Made by a program: the position numbers and the translations under genes
From: an uncultured Gammaproteobacteria bacterium
Lineage (GTDB): Bacteria; Pseudomonadota; Gammaproteobacteria; Pseudomonadales; Pseudohongiellaceae
Length of the DNA stretch: 10,338 nucleotides
Reading direction: 5' to 3'
NCBI GenBank assembly: GCA_937898685.1
Contig: CALEJT010000013.1
Location: 1-10,338 of the forward strand
Notes under the pieces: model-generated
Seen by the model: only the letters and a program-made list of their open reading frames with translations
The model's database searches: none
What the model was told of the DNA's origin: nothing
In this document: positions 1 to 4,891 of the stretch, piece by piece
Position numbering within the stretch: the stretch's first letter is position 1
Layout of the letters: the number at the start of each line of letters is the position of its first letter

Positions 1-55
1 CCGCGTGGTCTACGACATCTCCGGCAAGCCGCCGGCGACGATCGAGTGGGAGTGA
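1..55 (+). CDS. guaA: GMP synthase (glutamine-hydrolysing), C-terminal end only
   Basis: Only the last 17 codons are in the window, in the frame starting at base 2, ending at a TGA stop at 53-55. They read RVVYDISGKPPATIEWE, which I recognise as the highly conserved GMP synthase C-terminus (the E. coli protein ends in the same PPATIEWE). The enzyme converts XMP to GMP in the cytosol using glutamine-derived ammonia and ATP, and this tail lies in the C-terminal dimerisation domain. The gene is intact at its 3' end and is transcribed convergently toward the defence operon. The guaA 3' end is a known target for site-specific integration of genomic islands, which may explain why a defence cluster begins about 50 bp downstream. 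The identification rests on a short but very distinctive peptide. Confidence 0.85.
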   Translation, partial: RVVYDISGKPPATIEWE

Positions 56-78
56 GGCTATCGGGCCGATCAGCACAG

Positions 79-106
79 ACAGCTGCCTCATTCATGAGGC
101 AGCTGT
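79..106. terminator. 12-bp perfect stem-loop between convergent genes
   Basis: The arm ACAGCTGCCTCA (79-90) pairs perfectly with TGAGGCAGCTGT (95-106) around the 4-nt loop TTCA. The hairpin sits between the guaA stop (53-55, + strand) and the stop of the HNH gene (109-111, - strand), the usual place for a shared bidirectional terminator. No run of T follows it on either strand, so it is not a canonical intrinsic terminator. It could work with Rho or as an mRNA 3'-end stabiliser. The structure is seen directly; the role is inferred from position. Confidence 0.5.
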
Positions 107-108
107 GT

Positions 109-1197
109 CTACTCCGTGACGATGGCTTGCAGGCGCGCGGGAATGAGGAACGCTTCTGCAACCTCTAGATTAATCTCAAAGTTCGGTTCCTTGTCAGAGA
201 GTCGTTCTTTGTACTCGCGGATACGTGAGGCCAGTTGTTCTGCGGATGGTTGGGGGTTAGAACAGTCCTTGAACTGGAGCAGTTCACGGTGTAAGCGGCG
301 GTACTCGGCTTTGAATTCCCGGGTCCAGCGTTCGCCAAGGTTGAGCAGTTTGTCCAGGTTTTGAACCTTGCTGGAATCGGCCTGGGTGTTGCTTTCGACG
401 AGAACACGCAGTGCGGCATCGTCGTAGCGTAGTCGAATCCCACCATTGGCATGGCGCAGATACGGGTGGAACCAATCGGAGAACAAGCCGTTGGTGTGGA
501 CATCCTTCTGGCCTTTTTGAGGCGCTGAATTGCACTCACCGCAGATCGGCAGCAGGTTGTCCGCGCACACGGCCAGCAGCGGGAACGCCGTCTTGGCCAG
601 CCAGTGGTCCACGGCGGGAAGTACAAGCGGCCCACCGCAGAGCACACAAACCTCGCGGGCATCCGGGTGGGGGTCGAGGCGGTGCGCATCGCGAAACTCG
701 CGCACGAATTGGTCGTAGCTCACGCGCAGCGTGGCATCAGTTGTGGGGGCGCCGTTGGCAGCGTAAGGCAGACCGCCGCGCAAGCCGTCCTCGTAGAACG
801 CCACCATCAGTGCCTTGAAGGCTTTCCAGTGCTCGTCCTGGCTGCCCCATTGGTTCGGCGGAGCGACCGGCAGAGCGGCGGGCGGTGTCGGGCCGAAATG
901 CTGTGCCAGAGCACTAACCGCCTGAATCCACCGCTCGAGCTCTGTCTTGTTGGCCGGAGGCAGATCGGCGATGCGCTTCGCCTTGTCCAAGAGTGCCTTG
1001 GTGCCGCTGGCGCCTGCAAGCAAGAGCCACAGCCAATCGCCTTCGATGGCGCTGCCCATGCTTGACCGAAGGTTCGCTTGGGTGATGGAAACGCCGGAGA
1101 CTTGGGGGTCACACAGCCACAGTGCGAAGCGCCGCATCAGCTGCTGGCAGGCGGCCAGAGCCGGTGAGCACGTCACGCGGTGGATGGGCTTAAGCAT
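109..1197 (-). CDS. HNH endonuclease-like protein, partner of the upstream ATPase (PtuB-like)
   Basis: This is a protein of about 362 residues with a treble-clef/HNH core in its middle. Numbering from the GTG one codon earlier (363 aa), it has a CVLC pair (C185, C188), the DH motif (D198-H199), N215, and a second pair CGEC (C220, C223) followed directly by N224. The order CxxC...DH...NL.P.C.xCN..KG is the classical zinc-binding HNH layout, with H199 as likely catalytic base. The N-terminal 180 residues are helical and unrecognised; the C-terminal 130 are charged and helical (a possible coiled coil, about 290-335). A GGAGGA at 1203-1208 sits 5 nt from the ATG at 1197 but only 2 nt from the GTG at 1200, so ATG is preferred. 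The start overlaps the ATPase stop by 8 bp, so translation is probably coupled. ATPase plus HNH pairs occur in Septu (PtuA/PtuB) and some retrons, where the HNH protein is the DNA-cutting effector. The 3' third is less GC-rich than the operon (about 52% over 181-240). The HNH fold is well supported; the PtuB-like role is inferred. Confidence 0.8.
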   Translation of the reverse strand: MLKPIHRVTCSPALAACQQLMRRFALWLCDPQVSGVSITQANLRSSMGSAIEGDWLWLLLAGASGTKALLDKAKRIADLPPANKTELERWIQAVSALAQHFGPTPPAALPVAPPNQWGSQDEHWKAFKALMVAFYEDGLRGGLPYAANGAPTTDATLRVSYDQFVREFRDAHRLDPHPDAREVCVLCGGPLVLPAVDHWLAKTAFPLLAVCADNLLPICGECNSAPQKGQKDVHTNGLFSDWFHPYLRHANGGIRLRYDDAALRVLVESNTQADSSKVQNLDKLLNLGERWTREFKAEYRRLHRELLQFKDCSNPQPSAEQLASRIREYKERLSDKEPNFEINLEVAEAFLIPARLQAIVTE

Positions 1198-3097
1198 CAC
1201 TGTCCTCCGCGTTGCCGCTCGCTTCGCGGGTCTTGAGGATCAGCGCGCGCAGTTCGTCCTTCAGCGCGTCCGACTGCAGGGTGGGAATCACCTGCTCGAC
1301 GGCGCGCAGGTCGGGAGCTTGATGCCAGCGGTTGAGCAGGGTTTGCAGCTCGGTGCGATAGAAGCCGGTACCCAGGCGGCGGATAAGTGCTTGTAGTTGC
1401 CGCACGTCATCCGGCGTCGGGTCCGTTTTCTGAGCAGCAGCGCGCAAGAAGACCTCGATGCGCTTTTGGGCTCGCGCCCCGATGCTGTCCTCGGCGCCAA
1501 ATACCGTCATCATCAGCGCGCTGGGGTCGGTGGCGAAGGTTTGGTCCGGCACGCCCTCGGCGGTGGATTGGCCGTTCGCCTTGCGGATGAGAACCACTTC
1601 CTCATCGAACACGTCGGAGAGCACGATGGCCGAGTGGGTGGCGATTAGCACCTGGCTGGCATCCGCTCCCATGGCCGTATCCACCACCTGCACGATCTCG
1701 CGCTTCCAAGCGTCGTTGAAATGGGTTTCGGGTTCGTCCAGCAACAGCAGCGCGTCGTCCTGCCCTGCGAGCAGGTGGAATAGTGCCCAGCGCGCCAGCA
1801 CCAGCCTCTCACCGTCGGAAAACTCGCTCAGGCGCAGCACACCCGGGTCGCTCAGGTCGGTCAGGCTTTCCGCGTCGGGCTTGTCGTTGCGGCGGATGAA
1901 GAGCTCAATGTCCTCCAGCACCCCGTGCCGCCACCAGCCCAGCAGGGTGCCAAAGCGCTCGGACGCCGTGTCGCCCTCCTCGCCCAGCAGGGCACGCAAG
2001 GCTTGGCCCTGGGTGGTCCGCCCTTCGAAGCGCTGAGCGTCGAGCGGCTCGGCGCTCGCAGGCAGCGCCCCGTCGAGATCGAAGTACAGGCTGCGCAGCG
2101 CCTTGCCCGGATGGGGCTCGGCCAGGCACTCGCCGCACAGCCGGATGGCGTCGTGCACGCGCTCGATCAAGGCGCGCGGCGCGACCATGGCACGGTCCAG
2201 ATTCACCCGCAGGCGCACGCCGACGAGGCGGTGCCAGCCGGCCTTGCGGAACAAGTCCGCCAATGCGCCATCGGCCTGACCTTGTCCGCGCGCTTCGGCC
2301 TCCTGCAAGGCCACTGCCAGCAGCGCAGCGTTCAGCATCACTGGCTCCAGCAGTAAAGGGCGACGGAACAGGTCGGCAGGCACTGTGTCTGCCTCGGCCG
2401 GCGCCACAGTGCGGGCGGTCTTGTCGCCGAAGCGGCCGCTGTCGATCGCGAGGCTGGCCTCGTCTTCTTCCGACCAGCCGGGCGGGCGTTCCTGGCTGGG
2501 GTCGTGATCGGGCGATTGCGTCACCACGTCCAGCGCTTCGCCGTCCACGGGCGGCTGCCAAACCGCGTGCCATGGGTCCATCCAGCCCGACGTGTAGGCG
2601 AGTAGCGCGCGCGGCAGTGCATCCGGCACGCTTTGCGGGTAGTCGCCGCGTGCGATGCGGGGTTTGAACGCCGCCAGCGTACCTTCCGGCGTGCGTTCGA
2701 CGGTGCGCAGGTAGGTGATCGCTTGGGCGAAGGCTTCGCGGTCCGTCGTGTCAGGAAAGGCCCAGCCCTCCGCCTGCCACAGCGTGGTCGCGTGGGCTTC
2801 GCCGGGACAGTCGAAGATCAGCGTGCGGTGCCCCGGCTCGCCCGGGCGGCCCAGTTCGTAGACCAGGCTCAGCGGACTGCGCGGCAGGCGCTCGTCGGCC
2901 AGGGCCAGAAAGCTCTCGGCCAGCGCGCGCAGCAGATGGCTCTTGCCGCTGCCGTTCTGACCGATGACGAAGTGGATGGCCAGCCGGGCCGGTGCGCCCT
3001 GCGGCTCGAACGCGGCCCAGGGCGCGCGCGGGCTGAAGGCCACCGCCAGATCGGCCAGCGGCGGATAGTGTGACAGGTGAAGGTAGCGCAGCCGCAT
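1190..3097 (-). CDS. Restriction-system-associated AAA/ABC-type ATPase (PtuA-like)
   Basis: This is a 635-residue ATPase of the RecF/SMC/ABC superfamily (often annotated 'AAA family', AAA_15/AAA_21-like). Visible motifs are Walker A GQNGSGKS (46-53), the ABC signature FSDGE (426-430), Walker B LLLLDEPE with D454-E455 (450-457), and the switch histidine in IATHS (H488). The long middle (about 100-400) separates the two halves of the head and is unrecognised; it holds one CxxC (C321, C324). The C-terminal 130 residues are helical, with no nuclease motif I recognise. The ATG follows the hsdS TGA with no gap, and GAGG(TG) at 3104-3109 lies 6 nt upstream. The protein probably dimerises on ATP and acts with the downstream HNH protein, as PtuA does with PtuB. 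I also recall an NCBI family described as 'restriction system-associated AAA family ATPase', which may be this one but was not checked. It is not RloC-like in length and shows no obvious PrrC anticodon-nuclease region. The fold is secure; the role is inferred. Confidence 0.85.
   Translation of the reverse strand: MRLRYLHLSHYPPLADLAVAFSPRAPWAAFEPQGAPARLAIHFVIGQNGSGKSHLLRALAESFLALADERLPRSPLSLVYELGRPGEPGHRTLIFDCPGEAHATTLWQAEGWAFPDTTDREAFAQAITYLRTVERTPEGTLAAFKPRIARGDYPQSVPDALPRALLAYTSGWMDPWHAVWQPPVDGEALDVVTQSPDHDPSQERPPGWSEEDEASLAIDSGRFGDKTARTVAPAEADTVPADLFRRPLLLEPVMLNAALLAVALQEAEARGQGQADGALADLFRKAGWHRLVGVRLRVNLDRAMVAPRALIERVHDAIRLCGECLAEPHPGKALRSLYFDLDGALPASAEPLDAQRFEGRTTQGQALRALLGEEGDTASERFGTLLGWWRHGVLEDIELFIRRNDKPDAESLTDLSDPGVLRLSEFSDGERLVLARWALFHLLAGQDDALLLLDEPETHFNDAWKREIVQVVDTAMGADASQVLIATHSAIVLSDVFDEEVVLIRKANGQSTAEGVPDQTFATDPSALMMTVFGAEDSIGARAQKRIEVFLRAAAQKTDPTPDDVRQLQALIRRLGTGFYRTELQTLLNRWHQAPDLRAVEQVIPTLQSDALKDELRALILKTREASGNAEDSDA
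1203..1208 (-). promoter_or_regulatory. Ribosome binding site of the HNH gene
   Basis: On the minus strand this reads GGAGGA, 5 nt before the ATG at 1195-1197 and 2 nt before the alternative GTG at 1198-1200. It lies inside the last codons of the ATPase gene. The spacing favours the ATG as the true start. Confidence 0.6.
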
Positions 3098-4891
3098 TCA
3101 ACGCACCTCGGGATTCCGGCGGCGCTCGAGCTCGCGCACGAGCCGCGCGGCATCGTCCAGCGCTGTGTCTTCTTCGGGGCGGCTGCCGTCCCCGGCCTCG
3201 CGCAGGGGACGGAAAGCGGTTAGGTACTCGGTGCGGCCGGTGTTGGGGTCCACGCGCGGCAGGCTCATCTTGCGGGTCAGGCCCATCGCGGCCAGTTGCT
3301 CCAACGCACGCCGAACCTCCTCGCGGCCGGCACCGAAGCCTTCCAGGCGCCAGGCGGTTTGCGGGCTGGTGCAAAACTCTTCGAACACGGTTGGGTCGTC
3401 GGCCAGCACCGCGCCGCGCCACTCGAAGCGCAGCGTGTTCCACACTTCGTGCTGAAAGCTGGAAAGCTGCTCGATCAGCGCCTGCCGGCGCGGGCGGGCC
3501 AGGTTGGTGCGGCGCTCGGTGGGGGCGTGTTCGGTGATGCGCACCGTCACTTGGGGCGCCGGCGCGCCCAGTCGCGCATCCCGCTCGCGGGCGGCCTCGG
3601 CCAAGGCGTGTGCGTGCTGCGCTCGCCAGGCAGCGGTGAGGCGGCCGGAGAGGGCTTCGGTGATGAGCGCAGATTGCAAGCGCTTTGCCTTTTCAATTGC
3701 GCTGTGGAAAGGCTGCGGCGCAACGTGCTTCAGTGCTTCCACAATACGCCGCTGCTCAAGGAGCGATGGTAGGGGTAACTTGACCCGCTCAAAAAAACTG
3801 GGCGGCACACGCTGCAAACCACCTGTCCCGACGAAAGCGGCCTTTGCCTGTTGTCGGAACTGTGGTTGGCAGATGAAATGGAGCAGGTATTCGGGCAGGA
3901 TCAGACGAGTGTCGGGCCTGAGTACGTGGAACTCAGTTGAGCCAAAACCAATACCCCCGACCAGATCTGATGCAATTGCGGCCTTGCCGTTTTCCATGCA
4001 GGGCGTGACTTTGGCAAACAGCACATCCCCTTCGGCAAAGGACATATAACCCTTCTGCACATCTGCGTAGGGGCGCACTTCTGCTGCCGTGATCGCAGCA
4101 AGACGGTCATCGACGGCGGCCATGGGAACAAAGGTTACCGGGGTATCTGCCGCCGGGCGCGCATTGGCATCCAGCTTCGGATTGAGCGTGCAAACAGCCA
4201 AAAGGGGGACGGTGGGCCAGTCAATATCGTGGCTGATGTCCTCGATGCCAAGCAGTTTGTTTCGAACGAGGGCGGCCTTCCATACTTCTGTGGTGATGGC
4301 GTCACGCCAAGCAGCCGGGATGCGGCCACTGAGTGCTGCGCCTGCGACCATTTGACGCACCGTGACGGCCTTTTCGGCAGCGTCGTGAAACGGCTTTAGA
4401 TCGGCTGCTCGCAGCACCTCGACGATGCGCTGCTGTTCTGGCAGAGGCGGCAACAAGAATGGCAACCGATCGAATGCGTCGGCCGGCACCCGCGGCAGGT
4501 TTGCGCCGACCGCCAGTCGTGTGACTGCTCTGTTGAATACCTCCGATCGGAGGTAGAGAGCGGCATACTCAGAGAGCACAAAATCGCGTGGTCGCAGCAC
4601 CCAGATGTCCGTACTACATATTCCATCGACCTGTGCCAGATAGACTTTGTTGAGATTGGGGCGAAGCTTCCCAAAAAGAACGTCGCCCGCATTGAAGCGA
4701 GTTTTTGTGCTGAGTAGGTCGTCGACGTTTGAGGGATTCTCGTCTTTAAGCAAACGACCTGAGTGGGACTCGATGTGTTCGAGTCCAACGTAGAAATGGT
4801 CGGTTGTCGCTGTGGACGGATCGAACTTGTCAGTTACCCGAAACAAGGCATCTGCAACTCGCACCTCCCGCCATCCTTGCGGCCACTTCAT
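3098..4891 (-). CDS. hsdS: Type I restriction-modification specificity subunit HsdS with C-terminal extension
   Basis: This 597-residue protein selects the bipartite DNA target for both methylation and cleavage. The first target-recognition domain spans about residues 1-145. It is followed by a conserved helical spacer (about 146-196, with PEQQRIVEVL and LSGRIPAAWR). The second domain spans about 224-372, followed by a matching spacer (about 373-423, with LEQRRIVEAL and LSGRLTAAWR). The two halves repeat at an exact offset of 227 residues. Classical HsdS proteins end soon after the second spacer; this one continues for about 174 residues with a probable winged-helix segment (about 480-562). 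I chose the ATG at 4891 because it overlaps the hsdM TGA as ATGA, has GGAGGG 6 nt upstream, and starts the typical MKWPQGWREV N-terminus. The frame stays open further upstream, but that part runs against the hsdM coding frame. The recognition domains have lower GC than their surroundings (about 53% over 4561-4620 against 73% over 3121-3180). The DNA target cannot be predicted from this sequence by eye. Confidence 0.95.
   Translation of the reverse strand: MKWPQGWREVRVADALFRVTDKFDPSTATTDHFYVGLEHIESHSGRLLKDENPSNVDDLLSTKTRFNAGDVLFGKLRPNLNKVYLAQVDGICSTDIWVLRPRDFVLSEYAALYLRSEVFNRAVTRLAVGANLPRVPADAFDRLPFLLPPLPEQQRIVEVLRAADLKPFHDAAEKAVTVRQMVAGAALSGRIPAAWRDAITTEVWKAALVRNKLLGIEDISHDIDWPTVPLLAVCTLNPKLDANARPAADTPVTFVPMAAVDDRLAAITAAEVRPYADVQKGYMSFAEGDVLFAKVTPCMENGKAAIASDLVGGIGFGSTEFHVLRPDTRLILPEYLLHFICQPQFRQQAKAAFVGTGGLQRVPPSFFERVKLPLPSLLEQRRIVEALKHVAPQPFHSAIEKAKRLQSALITEALSGRLTAAWRAQHAHALAEAARERDARLGAPAPQVTVRITEHAPTERRTNLARPRRQALIEQLSSFQHEVWNTLRFEWRGAVLADDPTVFEEFCTSPQTAWRLEGFGAGREEVRRALEQLAAMGLTRKMSLPRVDPNTGRTEYLTAFRPLREAGDGSRPEEDTALDDAARLVRELERRRNPEVR
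3623..4456 (-). repeat. Internal duplication of HsdS conserved spacers (protein level)
   Basis: HsdS residues 146-196 (4304-4456) and 373-423 (3623-3775) align without gaps at an offset of 227 residues. By hand count 26 of 51 positions are identical, including the EQ.RIVE, PFH, EKA and ALSGR..AAWR blocks. These are the coiled-coil spacer regions that fix the distance between the two half-sites and bind HsdM. The repeat is clear in protein but weak in DNA, so it is an ancient gene-half duplication and not a recent tandem repeat. Confidence 0.85.

Noticed and set aside
60..70. Short odd palindrome ATCGGGCCGAT after guaA
   Set aside because: The central loop is one base, so it cannot form a stable hairpin, and it is too short to call an operator.
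1905..2573. Minus-strand frame of 222 codons inside the ATPase gene
   Set aside because: It is an Arg/Ala/Gly-rich shadow in another frame of the ATPase gene.
109..3097. Retron with ATPase-HNH effectors
   Set aside because: No reverse transcriptase gene or msr/msd-like region is present; the neighbouring genes are hsdRMS instead.
1190..3097. PrrC or RloC anticodon nuclease
   Set aside because: I see no anticodon-nuclease catalytic region after the ATPase head and no long coiled-coil arms; the separate HNH gene fits a PtuAB-like pair better.
4761..4768. Second copy of GAGTGGGA, as at the guaA 3' end, as a possible attachment repeat
   Set aside because: It is only 8 bp, lies inside the hsdS first recognition domain, and does not extend; chance match.
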